Origin: CAYOXD01 sp964407825
GTDB lineage: Bacteria; Desulfobacterota; Desulfobacteria; Desulfobacterales; JAFDDL01
NCBI GenBank assembly: GCA_964407825.1
Contig: CAYOXD010000009.1
Location: 1-51,586, forward strand
Length of the DNA stretch: 51,586 nucleotides
Direction of reading: 5' to 3'
Shown: piece by piece, positions 9,550 to 17,588 of the stretch
How the letters are laid out: the number at the start of each line of letters is the position of its first letter
How positions within the stretch are numbered: position 1 is the first letter of the stretch
Position numbers and translations under genes: made by a program
Notes under the pieces: generated by a model
The model's database searches: none
Seen by the model: only the letters and a program-made list of their open reading frames with translations
Told to the model about the DNA's origin: nothing

Positions 9550-9894
9550 CCGTGGGGAACGGGCCGCCTTTCCCGTCTTGGCCGGCTTTGGCGCGGCCTT
9601 TTCAGCAGCCGGCTGGGGGGTGGCCGCCTTCACCGGAGGGGCGTTTTCCCGGGCCTTATCAAGGGGGGCGCCCCTCAGGATCCGGATGACCTCCTCCCTG
9701 TTCTGGGAGAGGTGGATGGAGAGCTCTTCGATCAGATCCTCCTTGAGCTCCATATGGGGCATTTGTTTGATATACAGGAAGAGGTTGTCGGCGATATCGA
9801 GCATCTTGTCATGGGCGTCGGCTTCCTTCTTGGTCGTGTACATTCCCACCTCTTTCCCGTCCCGGATCACCAGGTAGCGAACTTCAACCGCCAT
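9544..9894 (-). CDS. yebG: YebG family protein
   Basis: A 116-residue protein whose first 80 residues match E. coli YebG closely (MAVEVRYLVIRDGKE... then TTKKEADAHDKMLDIAD). YebG is an SOS-inducible protein of uncertain biochemical role. The C-terminus here is an alanine-, proline- and lysine-rich tail (about residues 85-116), basic and probably disordered, which could contact nucleic acid. A GAGGAA site precedes the ATG. I looked for a LexA box (CTGT-N8-ACAG) just upstream and saw none, so SOS control is not supported here. It may be the last gene of a slyD-htpX-yebG unit. Confidence 0.88.
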   Translation of the reverse strand: MAVEVRYLVIRDGKEVGMYTTKKEADAHDKMLDIADNLFLYIKQMPHMELKEDLIEELSIHLSQNREEVIRILRGAPLDKARENAPPVKAATPQPAAEKAAPKPAKTGKAARSPRS

Positions 9895-9964
9895 TTTCCA
9901 TTCCTCTCGTTCAACCGCTATGTTGGGGTTTGATGTTGGGCGGGGGCTCCGGTAAGTCCCCGGC

Positions 9965-10900
9965 CTATTTGGAGAGCCGATCCCACATGGCCCGGCCCTG
10001 GGCCGTCATGTCGGTTTCCTGGGGATCAAAGGGGGGCGGTCCAGGGGGGGGGACGGGTCCCTTCCTTCCTCGCAACCGGGCAATGCGATCGGCCAGAGGA
10101 GGATGGGTCGAAAACAGGCTCATCATGTTCTTCCCGCTGAGGGGGTTTACGATGAACATATGGGCGGTCTGGGCCGAGGCCTTCATGGGGAGCCTGCCGG
10201 AGTACGCCCCCAGCTTCTCCAGAGCGTCGGCCAACCCCTCGGGGGAACCGGCGAACCCAGCACCCGTGGCATCCGCCTGGTATTCCCTGGACCTTGAGAC
10301 GGCCATCTGGATGATCATGGCGGCGATGGGGGCGATGATGGACATGATGATGAGACCGATGCCCCCAAGGCCCCCCTCCTCGTCGTCGCGGCCGAATCCG
10401 AAAATGGCCGACCAACGGGCCATATTGGCCAGTACCATGATGGCGCCCGCCATGGTGGCCGCCACGGAGCCGATAAGAATGTCTCGGTTCTTGACATGGG
10501 CCATCTCATGGGCCAATACCCCCATGATTTCATCCTTTTTCATGAGCTTCAGCAATCCCTCGGTGACGGCCACGACGGCATGTGCCGGATTCCTGCCCGT
10601 GGCGAAGGCATTGGGCGCCTCCTGGGGAATGATAAAGACCTTGGGCATGGGAAGTCCGGCGCGTTGGCTCAGGGTGCTTACCATCCCGTAGAGCTCGGGG
10701 GCTTCGGCGGCCGTCACCTCCCTGGCCCGGTACATTTTCAGTACGATTTTATCCGAAAACCAGTAGCTGAAAAAGTTCATGCCCGCTGCAAGGAAAAGGG
10801 CCAATACCATTCCCTGGGGACCGCCCAGGAGCCGGCCGACAAGGACAATGAAGACCGTCATCACGGCGAGCAAAAAGGTGGTCCGAAGCTGATTTCCCAT
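9965..10900 (-). CDS. htpX: membrane M48 zinc metalloprotease HtpX
   Basis: A 311-residue inner-membrane protease. Two N-terminal transmembrane segments (about 8-24 and 30-48) are followed by the zinc motif HEMAH at 131-135, with the third ligand in SREYQAD near residue 207. A further hydrophobic pair lies at about 143-160 and 180-200. HtpX degrades misfolded membrane proteins, with FtsH, from the cytoplasmic side. The length and topology are normal. A GAGGAG site stands 8 bp before the ATG. The gene is 50 bp downstream of slyD in the same direction, a pairing that fits a protein-quality-control unit. The tail is rich in proline and glycine. Confidence 0.95.
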   Translation of the reverse strand: MGNQLRTTFLLAVMTVFIVLVGRLLGGPQGMVLALFLAAGMNFFSYWFSDKIVLKMYRAREVTAAEAPELYGMVSTLSQRAGLPMPKVFIIPQEAPNAFATGRNPAHAVVAVTEGLLKLMKKDEIMGVLAHEMAHVKNRDILIGSVAATMAGAIMVLANMARWSAIFGFGRDDEEGGLGGIGLIIMSIIAPIAAMIIQMAVSRSREYQADATGAGFAGSPEGLADALEKLGAYSGRLPMKASAQTAHMFIVNPLSGKNMMSLFSTHPPLADRIARLRGRKGPVPPPGPPPFDPQETDMTAQGRAMWDRLSK

Positions 10901-10950
10901 GTCAGAAGCTCCTCTGTCCGGTGGTTGTGGCGGAGCGGCTTAGCCGTCCC

Positions 10951-11487
10951 TTACCTGCAGCCAGTGGAACAGTCGCCGTCGCAGGCGCATCCGCTATCGG
11001 AATCCGATGCACCGCTGCCGCAGTCACATCCGCAGGTGGGGGCCTCCTGGGTCGGTGTTTCGGTAATGCCGAGCACCTGGATATCGAACACCAGGGTTTC
11101 GCCGGCCAGGGGATGATTGAGGTCCACGGTGACCGCTTCATTGGTTACCTCGGTGATGGTTGCCGGTACCTGCTGGCCGTTCGGTGCGCTCAGGCCGACG
11201 GTCTGGCCGACCTGGGGGTTCATCTGCGGCGGTATCTCGGCCTTGGAAAAGGAGCGCTTCCGGTCTTCGTCCCGATGACCATATGCCTCCTCCGGTGTAA
11301 GGGTAACGGTCTTTTTTTCATTCACGGACATGCCCATCAGCGCATTTTCGAACCCCTGGATCAATTGGCCGCATCCCATCTTGACTTCGAGGGGCTGGCG
11401 GCCACGACTGGAGTCGAAGACCTGGCCGTCGGTGAGCGTTCCATGATATTCGACCTGAACATAAAGACCGTTTTCAACTTTTTCCAT
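10951..11487 (-). CDS. slyD: SlyD-type FKBP peptidyl-prolyl isomerase
   Basis: A 178-residue FKBP of the SlyD type. It has the FKBP core (YHGTLTDGQVFDSS, then G-LIQGFENALMGM), the inserted chaperone flap (about 70-130) and a C-terminal metal-binding tail. The tail (about 152-178) carries seven cysteines in CxC and CxxxC spacing but no histidines, whereas E. coli SlyD has a His/Cys-rich tail. SlyD is a cytoplasmic folding helper and supplies nickel for hydrogenase maturation. An AAAGGAGAT site lies just upstream. The all-cysteine tail would favour soft metals such as nickel, zinc or copper; that is inference. Confidence 0.94.
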   Translation of the reverse strand: MEKVENGLYVQVEYHGTLTDGQVFDSSRGRQPLEVKMGCGQLIQGFENALMGMSVNEKKTVTLTPEEAYGHRDEDRKRSFSKAEIPPQMNPQVGQTVGLSAPNGQQVPATITEVTNEAVTVDLNHPLAGETLVFDIQVLGITETPTQEAPTCGCDCGSGASDSDSGCACDGDCSTGCR

Positions 11488-11565
11488 TACTATCTCCTTT
11501 GGTTAATTTTTATTATGGGTAAGGTAGGTCATAATAGGGCAATCGTCAAGGAGGAGGCAGGGGTG

Positions 11566-11605
11566 AAAAAAAGGGCACCCGCCGATGATTGGCGGATGCC
11601 CTTTT
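11566..11605 (-). terminator. rho-independent terminator of the cold-shock gene
   Basis: Arms at 11573-11583 and 11591-11601 (GGGCACCCGCC and GGCGGATGCCC) form an 11-bp stem with a 7-base loop. The single mismatch on the plus strand becomes a G-U pair in minus-strand RNA. The minus-strand transcript then enters a run of seven U (11572 to 11566). It sits 25 bp past the stop of the cold-shock gene. Both the wobble and the U-run assign it to the minus strand. Confidence 0.88.
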
Positions 11606-11630
11606 ATCGTGTGCCTTGAAACTGGCGGGA

Positions 11631-11834
11631 TCAGACGACGGTGACATTCACCGCGGCAGGTCCTTTGGGGCCCTGCTCGATGTCAAAGGTCACCCGGTCG
11701 CCGTCATACAGCGTCTTGAAACCGGTTGCGTTGATACCGGAATGATGGACGAATACATCGGGTCCACCGTCTTCCTGCTCAATAAACCCGTAACCCTTAC
11801 TGCTGTTAAACCATTTAACGATACCATTGGCCAT
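11631..11834 (-). CDS. CspA-family cold-shock protein
   Basis: A 67-residue single cold-shock (OB-fold) domain with the RNA-binding motifs KGYGFI (RNP1) and VFVHHS (RNP2), beginning MANGIVKWFN. It acts as a nucleic-acid chaperone. A much longer open frame exists upstream (to 12017), but the ATG at 11834 is preceded by a strong AAAGGAGGG site and gives exactly the family length, so the extension is rejected. A strong terminator lies directly downstream, making this a single-gene transcript. Confidence 0.96.
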   Translation of the reverse strand: MANGIVKWFNSSKGYGFIEQEDGGPDVFVHHSGINATGFKTLYDGDRVTFDIEQGPKGPAAVNVTVV

Positions 11835-11924
11835 GGTAACACCCTCCTTTCTGAAAGAAATTCTCATGGTTCCAGATCTTAGGGTGCCACTTTGCCAAAT
11901 GGATCGACCTTTCAGAACGAAACC

Positions 11925-11948
11925 GGCCCACCAAATCAAGGGCGGGCC
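11925..11948 (-). terminator. possible terminator after the ABC-F gene
   Basis: Inverted repeat GGCCCACC (11925-11932) and GGCGGGCC (11941-11948) with an 8-base loop lies 75 bp past the ABC-F stop. As with the cold-shock terminator, the imperfect pair becomes G-U in minus-strand RNA. The following U content (GGUUUCGUUC) is weak, so termination is only a possibility. Confidence 0.4.
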
Positions 11949-12022
11949 TTTATTGATTAAAAGGGAGTCTATCACATTTTCGACGAATAGCAAGGGAATT
12001 CGACAGGAGGGGGGCAATGTTT

Positions 12023-13894
12023 TTACGCGAGCTGCTGATCCAGAACCGCCAATTCGCGATCGAACCGTTCGACAATCGCATCGTGCTCCGCCATCAGACG
12101 TTCCAGCTCATCGAATCGGCGGTCGATGATGCCTTGACAGGTGTGAAGCTGCCGGGAGAGCTCGGCGATGTCGGCCCCCCGGCCTGATTGGGAGGCCGCC
12201 AGTAGCGCTTCGTTGAGACCCGCCATCTCCTTTTCCCGGGCATCGATGTCGTCCTCCGCAGCCGCTATTTTCCCTTCGATGGGTTTCACCGCCCTGCCCC
12301 GCCGGGTGAGGATCTCGGAGCGCTTTCGCCGAAGCTCCCGGCGGGGCAGCCGGGTGCCTGTCGGGGTCTCCTCAGGCTCGTCGGCCTCCGGATTGCAGGG
12401 CGCCTCCGGTGCGTCTTCCCAGCCGTTTGATTCGAGAAATCGTCCGTAGCCATCCTCCATCACCGTAACCCCGCTGTCCTTGAAGACAATGAGCTTGTCC
12501 GCAAGCGCATGCAGAAACATCTCGTTGTGGGTCACCATGATCACGGCTCCCGGGAAATTGTCCAGTGCGGCGAGGAGCGCATCACAGGAATCCATATCCA
12601 GGTGGTTGGTGGGTTCATCGAGCAGCAGCAGGTTGGTGGGCGTGACGAGGAGCTTCCCCAGCATCACCCGGCTCTTTTCGCCTCCCGAGAGGACCGATAC
12701 CTTCTTCAAGGCCTTGTCCCCTTCGAACATCATGGCGCCGCAGATGTTGCGGGCCAGCTGACGGTCCACATGATCAGCGGCATAGAGGATTTCCTCCTCC
12801 ACCGTTCGGGAAGGCACCAGAGAAGCTTTATTGGTTTGCCCGTAGTATCCCCTGACCACCACCGGATGGTACTGGATCTCACCCAGGGGGGGGGACAGGG
12901 CGCCCGTCAAAAGCTTGATGAGGGTCGTTTTCCCCTTGCCGTTTTTGCCGATGATGCAGACCCGTTCGCCTGCCCCCACGGAGAAGGAAAGGCTCTGGAA
13001 CAGGGGTGGCGCCGAATCGTAGCCAAAGGTCAGGTCCTCGACTCTCAGGACCTGCTTGGCCGGGAAGTGTTCGTAGGTGAAGGAAAAATCCAGGGCATTG
13101 ATGGCTTCGAGCTTGTCGCGTTTTTCCATTCTGGCCAGGGTCTTGACCCGGGATTGAACCAGGTTGGCCAGCCTGGCCTTGGCCCTGAAACGGGAGATGA
13201 ACTGCTCGATTTCCTTTCTGCGCTTCTCGTCGTTGATACGGGTCTTTTCGTAAATTTCCTCATCCTGTGCCAGTTGGGCATAGTACTTCTCGGTGTCACC
13301 GGGAATTTTCCGGATCTTGCAGCGGTGGATGCCCAGGGTGTGGGTGACCACCTTGTCCATGAAGCCCCTGTCATGGGTGATGAGCATCAGCTCGTGGGGC
13401 CACCCGGAAAGGAACTGCTCCATCCACCGGATGGAACTGATGTCCAGATAGTTGGTGGGCTCATCCAGAAGCAACAGGTCGGGCTCGGACACCAGCACCT
13501 TGGCGAGATTGAGCCGCACCTGGTACCCGCCCGAGAATTCAGCCGGATGCCGCTGCATATCCGACCCGGAGAATCCGAGGCCGGTGAGCACCTTTTCAAC
13601 CTTCCAGGCCTGATCCTTCTCCGTCTCGATGAGCCCGGTGATCCCTTCGGCCAGCACGGTATCCCGCGTGAAGGACAGATGCTGACGTACATACCCGATG
13701 CGGTAATGCCGGGGAATATGCAAGGTGCCGGCGTCCGGCTCCTCGCGGCCGGCGATGATTCGAAAAAGGGTGGTCTTGCCTTGACCGTTGCGGCCCACCA
13801 GGCCCACCCGCTCCCGGGAATTAATCTGGAAACTGGCCCCGTCGAAAAGGACCTGATTGCCGTAACTTTTAGACAGGTTTTCAATAATGAGCAT
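12023..13894 (-). CDS. ABC-F family ATPase (Uup/YheS-like)
   Basis: A roughly 623-residue soluble protein with two ABC domains and no membrane segments, the mark of ABC-F proteins. Visible motifs are Walker A GRNGQGKTT with signature FSGGY in the first half, and GKNGKGKTT with LSGGEKSRV in the second. Between them lies a charged linker, the ABC-F P-site tRNA interaction motif region. After the second domain comes a long charged coiled-coil C-terminus, as in Uup. ABC-F proteins act on the ribosome. The ATG at 13894 (MLIIENLSKSYG) fits the family; an in-frame ATG five codons upstream (13909) lacks a better binding site. Which of Uup, YheS or EttA it replaces cannot be decided by eye. Confidence 0.93.
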   Translation of the reverse strand: MLIIENLSKSYGNQVLFDGASFQINSRERVGLVGRNGQGKTTLFRIIAGREEPDAGTLHIPRHYRIGYVRQHLSFTRDTVLAEGITGLIETEKDQAWKVEKVLTGLGFSGSDMQRHPAEFSGGYQVRLNLAKVLVSEPDLLLLDEPTNYLDISSIRWMEQFLSGWPHELMLITHDRGFMDKVVTHTLGIHRCKIRKIPGDTEKYYAQLAQDEEIYEKTRINDEKRRKEIEQFISRFRAKARLANLVQSRVKTLARMEKRDKLEAINALDFSFTYEHFPAKQVLRVEDLTFGYDSAPPLFQSLSFSVGAGERVCIIGKNGKGKTTLIKLLTGALSPPLGEIQYHPVVVRGYYGQTNKASLVPSRTVEEEILYAADHVDRQLARNICGAMMFEGDKALKKVSVLSGGEKSRVMLGKLLVTPTNLLLLDEPTNHLDMDSCDALLAALDNFPGAVIMVTHNEMFLHALADKLIVFKDSGVTVMEDGYGRFLESNGWEDAPEAPCNPEADEPEETPTGTRLPRRELRRKRSEILTRRGRAVKPIEGKIAAAEDDIDAREKEMAGLNEALLAASQSGRGADIAELSRQLHTCQGIIDRRFDELERLMAEHDAIVERFDRELAVLDQQLA

Positions 13895-13977
13895 CGTTAT
13901 ACCATCCATGGTTTTTCTGCCGGAGGGCAGAAAGCGGCGCTTCTTGAATGGGGGACAGGCGGTGCGTTCGGGGATGA

Positions 13978-14517
13978 TCAGGGAGGAGCGATGTCCATCA
14001 GCAGTCTGATGAATCCGGCTGCATCCTTTGCCACATGATCGATACCGGCCTGGTCCTGGAACTGGGGATCGATGCGGAATACCGGCCCGCCGGCGATAAT
14101 CTTGATCGACCTGGGCAGGTGATGTCGAAGTTCGATCAGCGACCCCAGCGTGTCGAACTGGAGCACCGTGATGCCCAGATAATCGGCCCTGAATGCCTCG
14201 CAGGCCGGGACGATCTGTTGCCAGGTCTGCAGCAGCCCGATGAATCCGGTTTCAAGACCCATGGCGGCCGCGTACCTGAGGATCAGCTGGATGCCATGGC
14301 CCCATCCGTCGTCCATGGTGACCCCCAGCATCCGGGGAGGCCGTTGCCAAAGACCATCGATGCCTCTGTCATGCCGCCATGACATGAGGGATCGGGCCGT
14401 TTCATCCAGGGTTGCCCGTGCCGGCAGGCCCGAGACCTGCCACTGCTTGAGGAGCCCCTCGATTCTGTTTCGCAGCGCCGTTCGGGAGGACGGCGATGTC
14501 CCGGGTCCTTGCGTCAT
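13978..14517 (-). CDS. protein with a B12-binding-like Rossmann domain
   Basis: A 179-residue protein if it starts at the ATG at 14517; an in-frame start at 14598 would overlap the neighbouring gene by 53 bp. From about residue 60 on it has the layout of a cobalamin-binding domain: LGVTMDDGWGHGIQ, then YLGITVLQFDTLG, then IKIIAGGPVFR. The usual B12 ligand motif DxHxxG is replaced by DDGWGHG, so the histidine that would coordinate cobalt is not in place. The N-terminal helix resembles the cap region of such domains. Binding of another ligand or a regulatory role is possible. The gene follows a small zinc-ribbon gene by 28 bp. Confidence 0.72.
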   Translation of the reverse strand: MTQGPGTSPSSRTALRNRIEGLLKQWQVSGLPARATLDETARSLMSWRHDRGIDGLWQRPPRMLGVTMDDGWGHGIQLILRYAAAMGLETGFIGLLQTWQQIVPACEAFRADYLGITVLQFDTLGSLIELRHHLPRSIKIIAGGPVFRIDPQFQDQAGIDHVAKDAAGFIRLLMDIAPP

Positions 14518-14545
14518 CGGAAGGGAATTCCCGCAGCCACCGTTC

Positions 14546-14758
14546 TCAGGTGGACCTTTCCATTCCGCACTGGCTGCATTCGGCACCGCCGGCGGCATTA
14601 CTCGCTCCGCAGGTGCTGCAGGTCCAGGCGTCGGACGATTCCAGAGCCTCTGCTTTCGAAGATCCCCCAGGGATTGCGCTGCGGATGATAAGTACTACGG
14701 AGATAGCCATAGCAGCGGTGATGGCCAGTGTCAGGGTCGAAATCGGCAGCGCGTCCAT
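14546..14758 (-). CDS. small membrane protein with a C-terminal zinc ribbon
   Basis: A 70-residue protein starting at 14758. A GGGAG site 6 bp upstream decides this start over the ATG seven codons earlier, which has none. Residues about 4-27 form one transmembrane helix. After a short linker comes W-x-C-STC-G-x-N...CSQCG, a RanBP2-like or zinc-ribbon four-cysteine knuckle. The tail is likely cytoplasmic. Function unknown. It is probably co-transcribed with the B12-fold gene just downstream. Confidence 0.75.
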   Translation of the reverse strand: MDALPISTLTLAITAAMAISVVLIIRSAIPGGSSKAEALESSDAWTCSTCGASNAAGGAECSQCGMERST

Positions 14759-14862
14759 AATGTCTCCCTTTGATTTCAATATTATAAAGCCTATTGAAGT
14801 GTTTTTCTAATATATTCAGGGAGAGCTGTCAAGATGGGAGCAAGTTTTCCCCGGGCAGGTTG

Positions 14863-15003
14863 ATGCGCTACCTGGGATCGTATCTTTCCGATCTGGAGGA
14901 GAACACCGCTCGCTTCTCCCATGGGCCGCACCGGTTGCACCAGATCCAGCGCATCAAGGCGGATCTCTTTCAGCACTTGCGCCGTATGGACCGGACAGAT
15001 TAA
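14863..15003 (+). CDS. possible 46-residue small protein
   Basis: An ATG at 14863 opens 46 codons (MRYLGSYLSDLEENTARF...) that read as one or two amphipathic, strongly charged helices. Its TAA shares bases with the stop codon of the convergent membrane-protein gene. The ribosome binding site is weak (GCAGG). The upstream in-frame extension to 14794 looks non-coding. No family recognised; a chance frame cannot be excluded. Confidence 0.38.
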   Translation: MRYLGSYLSDLEENTARFSHGPHRLHQIQRIKADLFQHLRRMDRTD

Positions 15004-15572
15004 ACCATTTTGACCACGGAGCCGGTTTTCTCCAGATATACCGATGCCAGGAATATGGTTGCCAGGGGAAAGGTGAACAGGCTGCCCACGAGAACCACTG
15101 AACTGCCGATGGCGTTGAGGCCCAGGTAGATCACCACCACCAGTACATGGTCCATCACCTCCCCGCTCATGGCCAACCGGTAGCTCTCCTTTATGGCGTC
15201 CATGAGTTGCATCTCCTTGTCCGTCATCAACGGGACGAGGTAGAGACAGCAGAAACTCAGCGCCAGAATCACCAGGATGCCAGGCAGCAGCAGCATGGCG
15301 AAACCGATCCAGACGGCGATGGTGGAGACAAGGCCGAATCCCAGCAGAGGCAGGAACAGGCGCATCTGGGAAAAGATATCCTGGATTTTTGGTTCCCGTC
15401 CTTCGCGTACCAGCAAAATGGCGGCTTGAATGAAACCGGCCGTGGCGACGGGGGCAAGTATCCCCAAGGTGAGGCAGCCTACGACCCCTAGTATCAGGGT
15501 CATGATAATCAGGGGAATGATATTGGCCAGGGTGAGTGTCCAGGCTGTTTCCAAATGCCGCTTAAAGTCCAT
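15000..15572 (-). CDS. polytopic membrane protein (DUF4013/DUF975-like topology)
   Basis: A 190-residue integral membrane protein. The ATG at 15572 has a GGAGGG site 6 bp upstream, while the in-frame start 14 codons earlier has none. It contains four to six hydrophobic segments: ANIIPLIIMTLILGVVGCL, TLGILAPVATAGFIQAAILL, a central pair and VVVIYLGLNAIGSSVVLVGS. The pattern of an early helix, a soluble turn and a buried GxxNAIG helix resembles uncharacterised DUF4013/DUF975-type proteins. It follows the unknown 219-residue gene on the same strand. Function unknown. Confidence 0.82.
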   Translation of the reverse strand: MDFKRHLETAWTLTLANIIPLIIMTLILGVVGCLTLGILAPVATAGFIQAAILLVREGREPKIQDIFSQMRLFLPLLGFGLVSTIAVWIGFAMLLLPGILVILALSFCCLYLVPLMTDKEMQLMDAIKESYRLAMSGEVMDHVLVVVIYLGLNAIGSSVVLVGSLFTFPLATIFLASVYLEKTGSVVKMV

Positions 15573-15610
15573 GTTCCCTCCAGTTGTCGATGCTGCGGTT
15601 GAGCCAGTAG

Positions 15611-16270
15611 TCAATCAGGAAATCGATGCTCTCTTATCAATGTGTCGATGGCGAGCCGTTTGGGCCCGTTATCGTGGAATTTCTCCCTCAATTCAAAAAG
15701 TGCCTCAAATCCATCCTCGATGGTATTGTAATAAAAATCCATGGCCAGGTCGGTGAAGCGCTCTATGGCCTCCTCCAGGGTGCAGGCGAGGGTGTATCGG
15801 TCGATCACCTCCGATAGCATCCCTTGATGCTCATGGAAGAAGGCCAGATCATGCAGCAGAGATTTGTCCGTTGGAAACCTGTCGAGGCCCCGGCGGAGCA
15901 GGCCTCTCAGGGCCGGATTGGCCTGCCGGAAATACCGCCTGAAAAGGGGAAAGTTGGGGCTTGGAGCCGATTTTTCGGTGAGATAGGCCTCCAGAACGGC
16001 ATCGCTTATCTTGACATGTCCATCGAAAAAGGCCATCAGGAATTCCTGGTTCAGGTTTTCCGGAGCTGCGTTTCTCTCCTCCTGGATTTCATCCTCATCG
16101 AACCCGTCGTCTATCCATCGGAAATCCCCCTGGCCCGCCCGATCCATGGGGATATCCGTTTGCTCTTCCAGAACCTTTTTGATGAGTTCGGATACCCGGG
16201 TGTTTCTCAGGCTTCGGTACTCCCCAAATATGGCTTTCGTCGACTTTTTGCTGCTCATATCCCATTGCAT
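15611..16270 (-). CDS. uncharacterised soluble protein
   Basis: A 219-residue protein with no signal peptide or membrane segment. The middle is acidic (DDGFDEDEIQEE near residue 55) and the C-terminal half is helical with an alternating pattern (RRYFRQANPALRGLL..., HDLAFFHEHQGMLSEVIDRY), which could be TPR-like repeats. I do not recognise a family. It sits 22 bp downstream of cheX and upstream of a membrane protein, all in the same direction, so a link to signalling or motility is possible. An ATG four codons in (MSSKKS) is an alternative start. Confidence 0.78.
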   Translation of the reverse strand: MQWDMSSKKSTKAIFGEYRSLRNTRVSELIKKVLEEQTDIPMDRAGQGDFRWIDDGFDEDEIQEERNAAPENLNQEFLMAFFDGHVKISDAVLEAYLTEKSAPSPNFPLFRRYFRQANPALRGLLRRGLDRFPTDKSLLHDLAFFHEHQGMLSEVIDRYTLACTLEEAIERFTDLAMDFYYNTIEDGFEALFELREKFHDNGPKRLAIDTLIREHRFPD

Positions 16271-16292
16271 CCGTTTCCGGCGGGCTTTCTGT

Positions 16293-16760
16293 TTAAAACT
16301 CTTCCTCGAAACACATTTCCAGAATTACCTCCCCATAGTCCGTGGTGCAGGCAATCCCCAGGATGGCAACGTCCGAGGCATGGGGAATGGGCTGGTCACG
16401 TCCCATGATGACCTGGGACAGAGAGGCCTTGAGTCCCTTTCCGGTCATCTCGAAGAGCTGGCTCGCCTGGCCGGAAATCATGTTGGTTATTTCGCCCAAG
16501 GCGTCCTTTATATCCTCGTTTAGCTCGGTTATGGGCTCTCCCAGCATTTTGGAGACGACCGCGGTAATGCAGCCGCCTGGGAAGCTAATGGAGAAGGTTC
16601 CGGGTGTATCCCCCTCCAGCGCAATGACACTGGTGACATCCCCCCTTGCCCTGGTATCCGTTTTAAGGAAGGGCTTTTGAACGGTCATGGACAATGCGCC
16701 GACCTTTTCGAGGATATCGACTGTTGCCTGGATCATGGGATTGATGATGTTGGCATCCAT
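16293..16760 (-). CDS. cheX: chemotaxis protein CheX (CheY-P phosphatase family)
   Basis: A 155-residue CheC/CheX/FliY family protein. The start at 16760 (MDANIINPMI) is the family N-terminus; 21 codons of in-frame extension upstream look non-coding. The phosphatase signature D-x3-E-x2-N is visible as DALGEITNMISGQA near residue 85, occurring once, as in CheX. Members remove phosphate from CheY-like receivers in the cytoplasm. No cheA or cheY is adjacent. It may serve one of the many receivers encoded elsewhere in this genome. Confidence 0.87.
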   Translation of the reverse strand: MDANIINPMIQATVDILEKVGALSMTVQKPFLKTDTRARGDVTSVIALEGDTPGTFSISFPGGCITAVVSKMLGEPITELNEDIKDALGEITNMISGQASQLFEMTGKGLKASLSQVIMGRDQPIPHASDVAILGIACTTDYGEVILEMCFEEEF

Positions 16761-16883
16761 CTTTCGGCTTGGGCAAAGGGTGTCAGTGGCACTTCGATAA
16801 AGCGGCGCCGCTACGCTTATCAAACCGCCGTGTTTAAATATCCATACTATGAATCCAGGGCAAGAGTTGTCAACCGAATAGTT

Positions 16884-17081
16884 CTATTCCGGATGCTCCG
16901 GTACTCCCAATTTTTTCAGAAGCATCGCCAATGGGCAGAATTTTGAAATTCCATACTGGAACAAATTCGCACCGACAAACGCGGTGAAAAAGAGCCAGTA
17001 GGGATGGACCCATACCCCAAGCGCAAGACTTCCTAGAATAAAGAGCCCAGCGATGATGTGCACCCAATCTGTGACGACCAT
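16884..17081 (-). CDS. small inner-membrane protein of the DUF2892 type
   Basis: A 65-residue protein with two hydrophobic helices (WVHIIAGLFILGSLALGVWV and WLFFTAFVGANLFQYGI) and then FCPLAMLLKKLG, the pattern of DUF2892/YgaP-like membrane domains, which often sit beside rhodanese or sulfur-metabolism genes. The start at 17081 is set by AAAGGAGGAAAG immediately upstream. A longer in-frame extension to 17183 is rejected because it has no binding site and looks non-coding. Function unknown; none of the usual partners is present. Confidence 0.86.
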   Translation of the reverse strand: MVVTDWVHIIAGLFILGSLALGVWVHPYWLFFTAFVGANLFQYGISKFCPLAMLLKKLGVPEHPE

Positions 17082-17222
17082 GGTCTTTCCTCCTTTGCCC
17101 CAGGGGGAAACCGCCGCTGCCGGCCATCTGGCAATGGCATGCAGATGAACACGAACCATCCCTTTCATTTTAGCACAAACCATTTGTTTGAAAAACAGGA
17201 AAGGAGAAATGCAGGGGGGGTA

Positions 17223-17588
17223 TTACCTAATACGCACCGCCTTTTCCATTTCCTCTTCCTGCATTTTGCAGGAAATGCATTTGGTGGTTACCGGTCGCGC
17301 CTGCAAGCGTTGAAAGGAGATCTCCTCGCCGCAGGATTCACAAATACCGTAAGAGCCCTCTTCGATGGCTTCCAGGGCTGTCTGGATTTTACCGATGAGC
17401 CGGCTCTCTCTGTCCCTAATTCTGAACAGGCGGCTTTGATCTTCGTCATAGGCGGCTCGATCCAGCGGATCGCTCATGGCGGATTCCTGAGAGCGAATCC
17501 CTATGATGGTCACTTCGCCATGGGAGAGGAGTTCCCTGAGTTGGTTGCGAAGCATATCCTCCAGATAATTTATTTGCTTTTTCTTCAT
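17223..17588 (-). CDS. DksA/TraR-family zinc-finger regulator
   Basis: A 121-residue protein with a long N-terminal coiled coil, a tip motif DPLDRA (40-45) matching the DxxDxA signature of true DksA, and a C4 zinc finger at Cys83, 86, 104 and 107 (CESC...CISC). DksA binds in the secondary channel of RNA polymerase and, with ppGpp, changes promoter choice. The intact tip acids suggest a functional DksA-type regulator rather than a TraR remnant. The binding site before the ATG is weak. Confidence 0.92.
   Translation of the reverse strand: MKKKQINYLEDMLRNQLRELLSHGEVTIIGIRSQESAMSDPLDRAAYDEDQSRLFRIRDRESRLIGKIQTALEAIEEGSYGICESCGEEISFQRLQARPVTTKCISCKMQEEEMEKAVRIR

Noticed and set aside
9895..9964. 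LexA box for yebG
   Set aside because: No CTGT-N8-ACAG pattern is present in the upstream sequence.
11835..12017. N-terminal extension of the cold-shock gene
   Set aside because: A strong binding site and family length place the start at 11834; the extension contains a likely terminator of the ABC-F gene.
12509..14038. 509-codon plus-strand open frame
   Set aside because: It is antisense to the ABC-F gene and matches no family.
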